From contig CM049315.1 in assembly GCA_026874595.1 (NCBI GenBank), forward strand, positions 71,123,916 to 71,187,915: a stretch of DNA of 64,000 nucleotides, read 5' to 3'. The notes below the pieces were generated by a model. That model was given only the letters and a program-made list of their open reading frames with translations, was not told where the DNA came from and did not search any database. Positions 1-11,850 of this stretch are shown here, piece after piece. How positions within the stretch are numbered: position 1 is the stretch's first letter; each line of letters starts with the position of its first letter. Position numbers and translations under genes: made by a program. This DNA is from Sipunculus nudus. Lineage: Eukaryota > Annelida > Sipuncula > Golfingiida > Sipunculidae.

Positions 1-769
1 GATCGCTGTCTAAAACATAGGAACCAACACCAGTTTTGACAATATTGGTTAACTACTGCCCTGGCAATGAAAATGTTGAGTTTCTATTGGGTCATGGAAG
101 CTGGAAATTGGTGGTGGGTCAGAAACGTATGTTCCACTCCCTCCACAGAATTACATTTTTAATATGTTGTTTAGATGCATAGACAAAGGCAATTAAAAGT
201 GGTTTCGTTTGTGTTGCAATTAGTGGTACCTGTTTCACTATTTTGACCAGCCTACAAGCCGTGAGGTTTGCGAGGCTTGTGTCACATGGTTTAGGCGAGC
301 CTGCCATGATTGACACAAGCCAAGCAAATCACACGGCTTGCTTTACATTTCTTTTGACTATAACTGATTTGTCCATTCTTATCTTCGCAGATTCTCAGAT
401 TTTAGATGGTCTTGATAAAGACAAGGGGACGTAATGTTCCACCTATACCATGGGCATGGCAAATGCTGTGACTTTAAAAATGACCAAATCAGCCGTGTAG
501 GTCGCATTTTGTACGACGGGTCTTAAAGTTAACATTTTTAGGGGAATAATATCACGACTCATGGACACATTATACAATGGCGGCAAAAATAACGACAGGG
601 ACACCGTTATATTTATATTCAAAATTGCCTCAACTTAGGGTCGGCGGGTCTGAGAAATGAACAATTAAATAAGGCTGGCCTAAAGAATTATTATGTAAAT
701 TATTATCAAATATTTTAGACACTCAGTTGTTTCATTACATTTCAGAAGTACGAAATTGTCCAACCATCC
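1..769. other. Unassigned AT-rich sequence
   Basis: No reading frame with recognisable protein similarity, no tandem array and no clear repeat border is visible here. Frames of about 60 codons occur on both strands at the density expected by chance. Confidence 0.5.
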
Positions 770-1440
770 TAATATGACTATTCCACTGATCCTGGTTGAG
801 ACATCAGGATATATATAATTCCACATTTTATCACAACAGACACACGAACAGACAGACTGATGGATTAATCCACATACCAGGTCGTCCCTACAACTCAGAT
901 AAAAAAATATTGGAGATTAGAACCCTAATGAACTATAGGCTACATTTAATAATATTCGTACGTACAAATATCCGATAAAATTCAATGAAAGCAAAATATA
1001 TGTTGTTAATAAAAACACTACGGAAAATGTACTTCTACTAATTATGTTGTTTTCTGTTTAACGAGCACGTCATATACAAGATTTTTACAGGAGTCGTATA
1101 TGAATACTGAAATCGTCATTTCGTAAGATTTCAACATTACATCCGTCAAATATTTTCAAGCTTTGTTTGATATAAGCCCCTTTGAGGCTCGTTTTTTAGT
1201 GACTCTTGTCATTTGAAATTTTCTCGAATGAAATAATTGTGAAACGTTTTAAATAAATTAGGGCCTTATAAATTGTACTCGGCACTCAACGGAAACGGAC
1301 CGACTGAACATTTTCTAGGTGCATGGGAGTTGTCAGTATCACGTGAACCATTGATCATCCAGGGCATTGAAATGTACCTATCCCAGCTAGTACGTTTCAG
1401 TGTTACAGCTGGTCTCGTTTTTAGTGTCAGTGGCCTTTTA
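770..1440 (-). repeat. Dispersed repeat family B, long copy 1
   Basis: Read on the minus strand, this segment aligns by eye with 11180-11850 on the plus strand. Shared blocks in the same order include a palindromic core with CACTGAAATGTAC-like arms (about 1370-1425), the E-box-like stretch TATCACGTGAACC (near 1340), ATGACAAGAGTCACTAAAA (about 1196-1214), a block around GTAGAAGTACATTTTC (about 1025-1040), and a distal block around ATCCATCAGTCTGT and CTCAACCAGG (about 790-875). No open frame spans it, so it looks non-autonomous. Borders are estimates from where similarity to the other copy fades. Confidence 0.7.
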
Positions 1441-2731
1441 ATAACTTGTTTTCCATATATAATTGAGGTTCCAACCCAATGGCATCTGCTAATTAATCAG
1501 TAAATTAACCTTTCCCTAATAGTCCATGAACCAGACCCTGAAAATTTGTTTACCGGTATCATCTGAGGGGAATAATTCTGATAGTGATTATCGGCAAGGT
1601 ATACAACCCTGGAATTAGAAAATGTGTGATTGCATTGTATCGGTGGTAGCTTTCTGTGTGTATCAGCCCGTTTTTATGCCTACCCTTAAACCTATTCATT
1701 GCACCACTTGAGTGAAACATGTAGGGCTAGGGGTTGAACATTTTGCATATAATATTTGTGATTCTGAGGGGAAAACTATAAAAGACATTTTAATATATTT
1801 AATTTGTTTTTTAAAGATAATAAACATGATGACCTTGGCACTTTTTTTTCAAGGTCAGGAAAGGTCAACATGTGCAAATATTATAAAATAATAAAATATC
1901 TCGTTGCGAAAAGAATTTTTATTTGCAAAATGTTTTCATCTTTGCGCAGAATGAAAGAATGGGTTCTGCGAATAAAATCGGTGTGTCATACGCTCATGTA
2001 CAGCACATTTTATGTTACTCTTAAGGCGTATAGTAAAAACACAATTATCTTTCTTGTGCAGTGGCTATCTGTAGGGCAAAACGGAGTGTGATCACTTTTG
2101 TTTGCAACGTTTCTAATACTTAAATTAAACATACATATAAATTACCTTTGGAAAACATATTTGATTTCTGTCTTATTATATTAATATGATGACCTTGGCA
2201 AATTTGTCAAGGTCAGAAGGGGTCAATAAGTGTGATTATTTAGTCCAGCTGCCGAGCCCAATAACCTTGCACTAATGCAGAAAGGTTTTTTTATTGCTGA
2301 TTTGTATTCTCGAAAGTCTCATAATCTGAATCCACCGGGTGCCAGCTTGTAACCTTATGTTTTTTTTATAAATGCATAAATTATAAATGGCATCTGTAGC
2401 TCATTTTAAATTAAATTACATTTATGTGGTTACGATATAGTTTTAGAAAACTTGTCTTCTTGACATAAAATGTGGACAGAAACTTTCACAATAATAGTTG
2501 CATGCAACTATGCAACAATAATACAATAATAATCTAAAATGACAACCGAAAAGGCTGTCATTCCCCGAAATAAGGTGCAATTTGAAACATGTAATTTGGA
2601 AATACGCCGAATGTAAAACCATGGAGTGATAGTTTGTGATTGGTTGTTGGGCTCTTGTCGGTTGCCCTTTAGCATATGTATCAAAGTAATATATATCCAT
2701 GAACATTTAATATGACCTCTGTATATTGCAT

Positions 2732-2732
<1 letters not shown>
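1441..2732. other. Unassigned sequence with two similar hairpins
   Basis: No coding similarity was seen. Two short inverted repeats of the same kind occur 360 bp apart: TGACCTTG (1830-1837) with CAAGGTCA (1850-1857), and TGACCTTG (2190-2197) with CAAGGTCA (2208-2215). Both lie in the context ATGATGACCTTGGCA. They may be remnants of one short duplicated repeat. Confidence 0.45.

Positions 2733-2779
<47 letters not shown>
2733..2779. repeat. (TAA)n microsatellite
   Basis: About 15 uninterrupted ATA/TAA triplets. Confidence 0.95.
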
Positions 2780-2780
<1 letters not shown>

Positions 2781-5235
2781 TTCGGTTTATTTATAGCACC
2801 AAAATCTCTGGGTAGGTAGTAATAGCATATACCATATATTTTCGTGTATGTTTGTTTTAAAATTGCACATAAATAAGTTAAAACATCTTGAAATCAAGAA
2901 TATCTCTTGAAATCAACAAAATCTTAATATGGTTCACATAAGGGAGCAGCTAGAATACTATGGCTGAGTTATCCATTCTCATTATTTAAATTATCGTTTA
3001 TTTTGGAACTGGAAAATCTCACTCAGACAGAAGTGAAACAAGATCTTTTGGGCCAATATGGTGGTATTTTTTCACACGTAGACCCAAAGTCGTTTGGTTT
3101 GGGATTTTAATGATCAGAAATTGCATTGTGTGTGCAATACTCTGTGCTGCTTTTGTGTGACTATACCCTCGGACACAGGTGTTGAGACAATTTTCAACAA
3201 GATATGACGTATTCACAACAGCCTTTGAGTAAAAAAAATTCAAGTCATTGTAATCAAATTTTTTGGACAAACGAACGGCGGACAAGGAGTGATCCTCGGA
3301 TGACTTTCATTCAGCTAAGCTGAAATATACATGCTACGGATCAGGAAATTAGGTCTCGAATAGGTTGTCTATATGGACAATAAAAAATCTTATTATACAT
3401 ACATAGCTGAGATCAGTTGACAAATCGGTGAAAAGCATATATTCAGAAGAGTGGACGTAAGTAACAAAATGCCAAAATTTCTTTTAAAATTATTTTATGC
3501 TGGCTATATTATTGTACGTTGTTCCGTCATCGCTTGCCCAGCCAAAAATACAAAACAAATAGTTACGAAAATGATTCCCTTGTAAAAACATGTTTGCTGG
3601 GCACAAGGGCATCATTACCGATAGGTTATTTGTCAAACTTCTTTCCTCCTAACGTGTCAAAAAATCATTTGATGTATTCAAGATGTTTTAAGAAAACATT
3701 TAATATATTCAAGGAGTTGTGAAGAAATGTTAACATTATGTGCGTAAGGCGTTATAAAAGAAATCATTTATTTGTGATTATTTTAAGAGAGATTGTACTT
3801 AGTGTAAAAATGACCTTCAAGCGGGACCAGCCTGTTGAAGTTATCGAAGGGGCTTATAAATGCGACAAGTATGCTTACCAGCCAGCAAAGTTTGTTTTAA
3901 TGTATAGCGGGAAAACAGTGACAAAAGTAAACTCGTCCAGGAACAGTACTTTCTGTGCTGGTACAGACAGGTTAGACAATTGGTCAAGTGTGTAGCTATG
4001 AGACCTTTTCCATAACCAATGACAATTCCTTTGGAGTAATTCTTTATTGTCAAATCCACACTTCTCAAATTATTTGACTCAAACGGCTTAAAACCTCATA
4101 GAACTCAATTCAGACTACTCAAATTACTCTCAGAGGACTCTCAAACAATTGACTGCAAACAAAATAGAACAGTCTCATGAATATAGAACCAAAATACAAA
4201 ATACTGTAAAATACACAATTTATGATGAATTCAGTTGCATGTAATTACATAAATGTAATCTTCCATTTCATTTTTACATAATAATGTAAGGAGCATTGGA
4301 CATATCAAGTCCAAAGTTCTTTGTAGGAATCGATCTTTTTTTCGAGCGAGCCTACAGTCATCGATCCCCTCCTATACCAGTGGACGCGTTCTTTTTCCAT
4401 TATACCCACCTATTCTTCCTCCTCCATGCTCATGTCAGCTGTAAACTCAGCCTTCTTAGAAGCCTTTTTATTGCCTTAATCCAAAATTAATTAAAATTAA
4501 GCTTAAAGTATTAAGTACTTAATAATGCCGTGAAAGAGATATTTCTGTGGCAGTAATGTTGTGCCTGTTTTTATTCCTAAATTGAAATTTACTTTAAAAC
4601 AGCTCATTATTTCGTACCAATAGTGGAATAATGAATACTGGTGACAACAATAAAATAAAAAATGTTGGTTCTTTTTCGTGTTTAGTTCGCTCACTGCAGT
4701 ATGGTTTCGGTATCCCAATGAACAGGATGGTAGGGGCTGTAATGACTATACTGGTTCTCTTAGACAAACGCTAGTGACAGCTCATGACATAGCTCTGAAA
4801 GAATCATGAAAACCAGGAGAGAAACAGAGTATTTTGACAAGAAAGTGCGAGAGTCAGTACTAAAATAAGGGGGCAGAGTTTTTGTAAAGAATTTAGGTGT
4901 AAAAGGAAAACATAAACTGGCAGATCGCTAGAATAACACAGTGTATACCATTATGGATCAACCTAATACAGGTGTCCCAGTCTATATTGTTAAACCAGAA
5001 AACAAGAAGGGTATAATAGCAAGATATTGCATAGAAACATGCTCCTCTCGTTTATTTCACTGCCGATTTTGGAACCATCCTCACATGTCCGGCAGTCATG
5101 TCTTTTAACCTTTGTAAAACGTTTGTTTAATGGGCCGAAGAACTATATCTGGAATAATTCTGATTTGGTTCGGCTGATTACCATCGCACGGCAAAACCGC
5201 ATTTATGTCACACAATGGCGGTATCAGCATTTTGG
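2780..5235. other. Unassigned AT-rich sequence
   Basis: No coding similarity, tandem array or recognised repeat family was found. Open frames of 60-90 codons on either strand show no family motif and no coding-like composition. Confidence 0.45.
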
Positions 5236-5530
5236 GCATGTTCGTTAATAATCGTAACATCAAAGCTTGGTGCTTACTGTAACGGTTGTGAGCCGAAATG
5301 GGCAGAATTAGCTTGTTAGCTCATTATGTAGATGCCTGTTGCAGTTTGAAAATTATATTTTTTCAAGATATTCGCTGAGAATTTCTTTATTAGCCGTTTA
5401 AATCGGCTCTAAATTCCGCCGTATTCCGTGTATTTAATATAATTCCGTTTTTGAACCCTTATTCCTTTTTCGAACCCTAATTACGTTTTCAGGCATTTTT
5501 TCCCATGAAAACGGAAAAACGGGGCTCTAA
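5236..5530 (+). repeat. Dispersed repeat family C, copy 1
   Basis: This segment matches 55025-55320 in the same orientation. Shared blocks in order are CTTGGTGCTTACTGTAA, GGTTGTGAGCCGA, a Cys-free T-rich stretch, TTTAAATCGGCT, TGTATTTAATATAATTCC and a final AAAACGGGGC. Both copies are unique-sequence repeats with no open frame. Two copies 50 kb apart in one window suggest an abundant element. Its class is unknown. Confidence 0.7.
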
Positions 5531-6340
5531 GTATGAGATAGATAATGCCTCTGTGCCAGGAAGGTCCAGTAGAGTAAGATTAAATTCTCATTGGATGAGA
5601 GGGGGTGATTGGGTTGTCCAGTAACTCATTTACAATGATCAAGAAGTATTTGTACAATGTCATATTTGATTTGAATGTTCCATGCCGAAGGATACACATT
5701 AAGTGTAAATCTTTGTATTTAGAATGCACTGCACAAATTGGATTATTTAGTGAACAACTGAATTATTACCATATATGTGTACATGCACGTCATGTGGATT
5801 TGAATTGAGAACTGAGAGATCTGCATTAAATGAGAAAGCAACATGATCTGAACATCTAATGTTCTTACCTCTACTGAATGTGTAGAACTCATGAATATCT
5901 GATGTTCTTACCACTACTGTATACATACATCTGTTCGAATAGAATACACTGCTTTAAATGTTCCTATTATCTCTGTTGTGGAAATGAGTGGTGAGGACAC
6001 TGCTTTAACATGTATTCGTCTGTGTTAAATGTCATGGAGGACATTTGAGTGGGCAGGGGGACAGTGTCACAGGGTTGGTTTTTGTATTAATTATTTTTTA
6101 TGTGCTTCAACCTTTTTCATGTATTATATATTATATGGTGCACTTGTTTGTAGTGCACAGATAATACTAGAAAGCAAATAATCCATTCTAATTCATGTTG
6201 TTTTTTCGAAAGTCTGGAGTGTATCACGTCAGTTCAATTGGTCTGGTGACGTAGGTTGCTGTTTCGAATGCCTTGTAAAGATCTAAAGTTTCCCAACAGA
6301 GACCTGTGAAGTATACCGCTTTTATATATCTCATATCATG
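5531..6340. other. Unassigned sequence
   Basis: No coding similarity was seen. A local near-repeat of GAACATCTAATGTTCTTACC-type sequence occurs at about 5850-5920, which looks like a short degenerate duplication. Nothing else stands out. Confidence 0.4.
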
Positions 6341-6342
6341 TT

Positions 6343-6640
6343 TCATTTTTATCTCGCCTGACTGAGTCATTTGAGCTTGTAGCGATCACCCTTTGTCCTT
6401 CCGTAACCGTTTGATCTTGAAACTTCTAACTTAACATCCAGGGAGGTACCTCCCTGACATATCTCCCTGGAAACCAAAAATTAGGTCACTGTGACCTATT
6501 TCTTGCGATTTATGGGAGACAACATTACTTTTAAGTGAGTCAAATGTGGAAAAACGAGATTTCACAGAAATGCTGATAACTCAGCGACTTTTTAAGCCAG
6601 ACAGGCACTATTTATTGTTTATGCCTTCAAGTTGCAGATA
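6343..6640 (-). mobile_element. Hairpin-ended element terminus (HINE-like), minus strand
   Basis: Read on the minus strand, this segment ends in a short hairpin TGACTCAGTCA followed by GGCGAGATAAAAA (about 6343-6372). That is the same kind of end as at 29225-29262 and 62131-62166 (hairpin, then TAAAAA). The body contains two perfect palindromes, CAGGGAGGTACCTCCCTG (6439-6456) and AGGTCACTGTGACCT (6483-6497). The other border is not resolved. The link to Helentron-type elements is an inference from architecture only. Confidence 0.4.
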
Positions 6641-6957
6641 TGATATGTCAATCACATTGCAGAAGTGAGCAAAATATATCTGATACCACTGAAATACATG
6701 TTTTAGTAGAGGGGAAATGCATCAAAGCCATGTCCCTGACGATTGCAACATTGTAGCTGGATAGCAGCAGCTTGATGATACATGCACATGGCTGGACTCT
6801 AATGAACCAAATGATAGGCTGTTTCTCAATTCCATGAGCTCCATGTCATAATCGTCAGTGACAAATTCAAGAAGATAAATAGGAAGAGGAAAATTATTGC
6901 GCCGGATGTGTCTGAGGGAAAACCCTTAATAACATCAAGTCTGCGCATGCGCGACTT

Positions 6958-7279
6958 CTAGGACACGTCTTCACGAGCTCCAGCTTCATTAGAGAAAAAA
7001 GCAAGTGCCACCTCATATCTTTTAGAGGTACACAAAAATTGGGTAAAACAAGGAAAAATACGACAAGCCAAAAAGGTTTGGAAGAGTTCCTGCCGGGAAA
7101 AAAAGGAAACTAAAACACAGACAGAACAAGCAGACCCACGGTCAACAAGTACAACAGATTTGGCGGCCAACGGTGCAGAGCACATGGATACCCATACACA
7201 AGACGTGACGAGACGGTCGTCTTTGGAAATTCATTTTAAAGGACTTCTTCGAGGTGTCTTCGAGGCTCTCTGCAGAGTG
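6958..7279 (+). CDS. Candidate exon-like frame, unknown protein
   Basis: A plus-strand frame stays open from just after a TAG at 6958 to a TAG near 7277, about 105 codons. It is basic in the first half (EKKASATSYLLEVHKNW, then KIRQAKKVWKSS) and Ser/Thr/Asp-rich in the second (STSTTDLAANGAEH). The sequence before it, CGACTTCTAG, could serve as a splice acceptor. There is no ATG near the beginning and no family I recognise. The opposite strand also has a 75-codon frame here, so chance openness is possible. Treat it as a weak candidate. Confidence 0.25.
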
Positions 7280-9060
7280 TAGTGGAGATCAGGTATAATT
7301 AAAACTGGTTAAGTGTGATGGAAATTATGATAACCTTTTTTTTTGGGGGGGGGGGAGTGAAAATATGAATGAATTCAAAATTTAACAATTTGTTAAAAAG
7401 CAGACCCCTGAATTATAATTTTATTTGTAGCATGCGGGGCGGATGGTTATACAAAAGATTCCCATGAGAGACCAAACTTAATGAGAAGTTATATGTGGCC
7501 AAAGTGATGGCTCACTTTCTTGGATATAAGAGTACAAGTATGGCCAGGTCACGATTCACCTCCACCTGTGTATTGCTTGCAAAGGAATGTTGACAAAACA
7601 ACATGGTTGAGTATGAGCCGCAAAGGGTATAGGATCTCTAATTGCATATTTCAAATTATGCTGATCTGTTTCTACCAGGGCAGTGATAAAAGGCTTATTA
7701 ACCGCCAATTTCAATCCTATGGACAAAGTTTACGGGTAAGGTCCACCGTCGCAGATTGTGACAATCTTGTAACAGCTGCAGAAAAAATAATATATTAAAA
7801 CTCTACTAATACTGACCGAGTATGAAGTCAAAACTTTGAAGAAATAAATCTATTTATTACAGAAAATATTAATATATATTGTTATGACTTATTAAATTGA
7901 TAAGTCAAAGTGGTTTGAGGCCTAATCCTGTCGTGCATTAACAACAAACTAAAAACAAACCAGTCTTTTTAGCAACCACGCACTGCTATATAAAGCTGGT
8001 AATCTGTAAGTATTCTTTTTAGCTACGACACGCTACCTTGTAAAACTATAAACAACCCGTAGCATATACACTCGGAAATTGTAATTTACAGTAAAATGTA
8101 ATGGCAATCCTTCTGCCAGTACATTTTTTTCGTAATTTTTTAAGATGTTTTGAACATACTCTTCGCTGTTCATGTAACATTACGAAAATAATATGCCACC
8201 ATGTTTTACTTCACGTCAGTATGGTTGTGGCAACTTAGTGCATAAAACTTTTTTCAATTGAATGATAAGAACTTCTGGCTTTCTTTCTTTCTCAAGTATT
8301 TTCTTCTTCTCGTAAGGTTTATAGCTACAGTGTATTTAGGAGTATATTAAGTGATCATTATAAACTCTTAGTATGGGGGGGGGGGGTTGTTATGTTTTGT
8401 ACAAATCTATAATTTCACCACGGGTTAGGATAAAGGCGGACGAAAGAGAATGGTACAGGTTTGATATTGGGATGAGAAGAGAATTGGATCATTGGGACGA
8501 CGATTCTGAAGACGGAAGAAGGGTGGCAATGAGGATGCTATTCTATAAACATTCATGATTAGTGCTACTTTCTTTGATCAATGTATCCACGTTACAGATT
8601 TTGTGGCCCTAGCTATGTAGCATGTCAAAATATAGGGGTCATAAGACAAGACCTAGTAAATAACGTGGTCAACCAAAGTCTGGCCATACTTTGGCACCTC
8701 CGTAGCCCGAGCTCTTAAGAGAACTCACATGATGAAACATTCCATTCATGACATAGCACATGCCAATTTTGTTTCAGTGGATTCATATATTATAATTTAA
8801 AATGGGACCTCCTGTGTAATAAAAAGAACAAGTTAGCAGCTTTAATTGATTAAGTATTTTCATTAAATAGTTGAATAGTGTTGAAATATATTACGGTCCT
8901 CACATAAAGTATTACATGAATTTTACAAGATAACTGAGTTAGCAATTTTCTTCATTTGAAATCACATAAAATGTGTTAAATTTCCATAAATGATGTGCTT
9001 TTCCTGAAGTGATATTAATAATTTTGTTATACATATCATGACATTTGTTATTTAAATTGT
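7280..9060. other. Unassigned sequence with two poly-G tracts
   Basis: No coding similarity was seen. G runs of 11 (7345-7355) and 12 (8375-8386) are present, and the second lies inside a short random frame. Otherwise the stretch is AT-rich without clear repeats. Confidence 0.45.
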
Positions 9061-9069
9061 GAAGTAATT

Positions 9070-9324
9070 TTGCACACTGATCACAAACCACCAGATATAA
9101 GCCAATCACAGCATAATTTCAAGAAAAAAGTGATTAGTTGGACCAAAGGTCAAAGCAGCAACCCACTGTGGCAGCAACTACGGAAGGACCGCCTTACCAG
9201 CTCCCTGTCTGAAGACATCATGAGATATTCAGACACAGGTGCAGAAATTGGTGGTGTTGGCATGGAGGTCGAAATAGACGAAATAAACCATTCGTTCTCC
9301 CAAACTTTCGCATTAGGCCCGTAG
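9070..9324 (+). pseudogene. Fragment resembling the N-terminal motif of YqaJ-type exonucleases
   Basis: The frame contains WTKGQSSNPLWQQLRKDRL. This resembles the motif (x-GQS-xxxLW-xx-R-xx-R-L/I-T-A-S-N) at the start of the lambda-exonuclease/YqaJ recombinase fold in many animal transposon-linked proteins. Known members are nucleases of about 200 residues with an Asp-Glu-Lys metal site, none of which is present in this 84-residue piece. After the motif the frame becomes acidic and unlike the family. It is therefore probably a broken remnant of a transposon or domesticated nuclease gene. A similar scrap is at 40130-40745. Confidence 0.4.
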
Positions 9325-9358
9325 GCCTTGTTTACTGTGTGATTGTATTGATTTGCTG

Positions 9359-9653
9359 TAAGGCCAAAAAAAAATTAAGGTATGGTTCTCAGGCACTTTT
9401 TTTCAGAAATCAGTGCGGGCGGGCGGTATTTTATTTTTGACCTTTTTTTGAGTGTCTCCATAAAAATATCATATGATCAGGGAAAAGTATGAAAATAACA
9501 ATTTTTTTTTTGCAAAACAGGGAAAAGCACTACATAAATTGTAATATTCATCTTCTTGAAAGATAAAAATAAAAATAAAAATTGTTGATGCGGGGGGTAA
9601 AAATTGACGCGGGCGGTGCCTGAGAACCATACCTTTTATTTTTTTTGGCCTAA
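9359..9653. mobile_element. MITE with ~36 bp inverted ends and TAA target duplication
   Basis: The ends are inverted copies: GGCCAAAAAAAA followed by AAGGTATGGTTCTCAGGCAC from 9362, and GTGCCTGAGAACCATACCTT with TTTTTTTTGGCC ending at 9650. The element is 289 bp, non-coding and AT-rich inside. TAA flanks it on both sides (9359-9361 and 9651-9653), which fits a 3-bp TWA target duplication as made by PIF/Harbinger-type transposases. The superfamily assignment is an inference from duplication size. Confidence 0.8.
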
Positions 9654-9699
9654 TACTGCTGTTTTACTGTGTCATTGTATTGATTATGTGTACTGTAAT

Positions 9700-9890
9700 G
9701 TTAGAGTTATTTTAAGAATAAATTATAGTTATTTGATAACGAAAAACCACTGACATCTTTATTCATTCCCCTAAAAATTTCACGCTGTCTAGTGTTACAG
9801 AATCTGATTTTTTTCTCTTTTACAAAATTTATGTTCATCACGCATATTTGATCTGTTGATATTAGGTTCCGTAACAACAAGTCCTGGAGG
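9700..9890 (-). repeat. Dispersed repeat family E, copy 1
   Basis: On the minus strand this matches 37125-37310 on the plus strand. Shared blocks are TTACGGAACCTAATATCAAC, AAATTTTGT/AAATTTGTT, AATCAGAT, CTGTAACACTAG, GGGAATGAATAAAGA and AATAATTTATTC-like sequence. The minus-strand copy keeps a 70-codon frame ending in KDVSGFSLSNNYNLFLK, while the other copy has stops. It may be the 3' part of a transposon gene. No known family was recognised. Confidence 0.6.
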
Positions 9891-10211
9891 AACTGGAGTG
9901 GTTGATTCTTTAGTTTCAATTGAGTGGCAGCTTTACAAAATATATTTTTAAGCAGACCTGAAAACCCTTGAAAAAGACACTATAGGGGAAATCTTATTCA
10001 ATACAAGAATTTCAAACGCACCCACGCACACCGTTCATGTATATCACCAATTTAAAAACCCCTGGAACAGAAAGGACTAATGTATTTCGGTTATTTACCT
10101 GTGAATATTACAACAGTGACCCTATACTTAGAAAGATTATTGTTTAAGTATATTATCATTAACATTATTGTTTTAATTGCAGTTTTGAAGGATACCAATT
10201 CCATGATTAAC

Positions 10212-10424
10212 GTAAGTCAAGAGTTGGAATATCACCTAAATGCGGCCACAGCGAATGGACAAATAACAGGAAGCCCTTGATCTTTTTAAAAAAAAGCTGG
10301 AGGTTCAGTTGAAACCGCAAGTAAGTCAAGAGTTGGAATATCACCTAAATGCGGCCACAGCGAATGGACACAATAACAGGAAGCCCTTGATGTGTTTACC
10401 TGGAGGTTCAGTTGGAACCGCAAG
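10212..10424 (+). repeat. Two-unit tandem duplication, period 109 bp, with splice-donor-like start
   Basis: Unit 1 starts at 10212 and unit 2 at 10321. Both begin GTAAGTCAAGAGTTGG and share ATGCGGCCACAGCGAATGG, AACAGGAAGCCCTTGAT, CTGGAGGTTCAGTTG and AACCGCAAGT. Unit 1 has an A8 run (10288-10295) where unit 2 has a shorter different stretch, so frames differ. GTAAGT is a consensus 5' splice site. The duplication lies directly upstream of, and partly inside, the exon at 10412-10756. Confidence 0.85.
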
Positions 10425-11034
10425 TTTATAACAACGACTGTCCTGAATGTTACCGGGTTTATTCAACCACTGTGCATGGTCATCGGCTTGATCCAAGCAA
10501 GAACCAAGATGGATTCATGATTCAAATTCCTGGTGTTCGCCCCATCCCCCTGGGAAAACATATGGAAACGATTAGGTGTCGAGGGCCCTGGCCTTATCCA
10601 GAACTGCACGAGTTGTTCATAACGTGTCGTCTGTTGGAGAGACGTCATAAAAGCAGGCGATCACTCGGGACCATGCCGGCGCTTGCAAATGATAAAAAAT
10701 CCGATTTTATCGCCACAGGAGCTAATCTGCCAGAAGTTAAATTTATTCCAAGTAAAGTAAGCTTTAATCTGATTTACATTTAATCAACATTAAACTATAA
10801 AAGGAATAAAGTTCTTTTTGATCTCAATAAAATATATCTATCGTTTATCGAGACGTGGTTCTGTATTCATGAGAATGAACGAATCGTTAAATGTTAGGTA
10901 CAAGAAGCCTCTGGTGAGGAACAGATAAATCATGAAGCATATAAGATGGTGCAGGGGTCCATGGTGGTTTCGGCAACCGCTGCTATGGTGTCCTCTTTGG
11001 AACCAATGGAGAGGCTGCCATTCTGGAAATATTC
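10412..11034 (+). CDS. Two exons of an unrecognised protein-coding gene
   Basis: Exon 1 is open to 10756, where AAA is followed by the donor GTAAGC. Exon 2 starts at 10898 after the acceptor-like AATGTTAG, is open in the same phase, and ends at 11034 before GTAAAA. The intron would be about 141 bp. The exon 1 frame is open back to a TGA near 10390, so the true start lies upstream; the 5' end overlaps the 109 bp duplication. The exon 1 protein has a C-P-E-C pair, a charged patch (LLERRHKSRRS) and ends in EVKFIPSK. Exon 2 reads on with VQEASGEEQINHEAYKMVQG and an Ala/Ser/Met-rich helix-like stretch. I do not recognise the family. Matching splice phase and the two-exon join support a real or recently dead gene. 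Confidence 0.5.
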
Positions 11035-11179
11035 GTAAAACTCGGGGGGGGGGGGGATGGAGAAGTCCTGCTGAAAGGAAGGCGCATGTTTTTATTGGGT
11101 GACTTATGCTGCCTATGTAATACTGTCTCCCGCTTGAACCCACCCTGAAGTATACATGGAAAACAATTCGTAAAAGCAC

Positions 11180-11850
11180 TTTCAGGTAAACACGATTAGC
11201 TGTGACCTTGGAAACTTACAAGTTGGGGTTGTACGTTTCAATGGCCTGGATGTTCCATGAACGACGTGATACTGATAAACCCACGCTGGAATATTTTAGA
11301 TTGACCTGTTTCACTGAGTGTCAAGTATAATTTCGTTCATTTATTAAAAAACGTTATACGTTATTACCAATATTTCATGAAAGAAAATTGCAAATGACAA
11401 GAGTCACTAAAACCAAGCTTCCTATTATTGCTGGTGCCACAGCCGTAAAAAGCCTAAGAAAGCTTTACGTAATGTTGATGTCTCACTAAATGGTATGATT
11501 CCAGTATTTGTATAGGACTCATGTGAAAAAAAATTACATCTGACGTGCCCATTAAAAATAATCAATATAATTAGTAGAAGTACATTTTCTCTTTTCTTTT
11601 CATTGCATTATATCTGACATTAGTACATACGGAATATTATTAAAGATATGTTTTATTTATAAAGATTCTTCATTATATATCCTTTATTCATAAAGATTCT
11701 TTTTCTCCAAAATTTAATTAGATCTGAGCTTCAATCAACCGTGCTATAGCGACTACCTTGGGATGTTGGTTTATCCATCAGTCTGTACATGTCTGTTATA
11801 ATATGTGGAATCTTATAATTTCCGAAATCTCAACCAGGGCGATTATCTGA
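11180..11850 (+). repeat. Dispersed repeat family B, long copy 2
   Basis: This is the same element as 770-1440 in opposite orientation. The palindromic core region is at about 11190-11250 (AGCTGTGACCTTGGAAAC, then TTGTACGTTTCAATGGCCTGG), followed by GATGTTCCATGAACGACGTG, ATGACAAGAGTCACTAAAA (about 11394-11412), GTAGAAGTACATTTTC and, distally, ATCCATCAGTCTGT with CTCAACCAGG. No open frame is present. Confidence 0.7.

Noticed and set aside
6483-6497. Functional estrogen-response element
   Set aside because: It matches the consensus but lies in a repeat with no gene start near it. Kept only as a palindrome observation.
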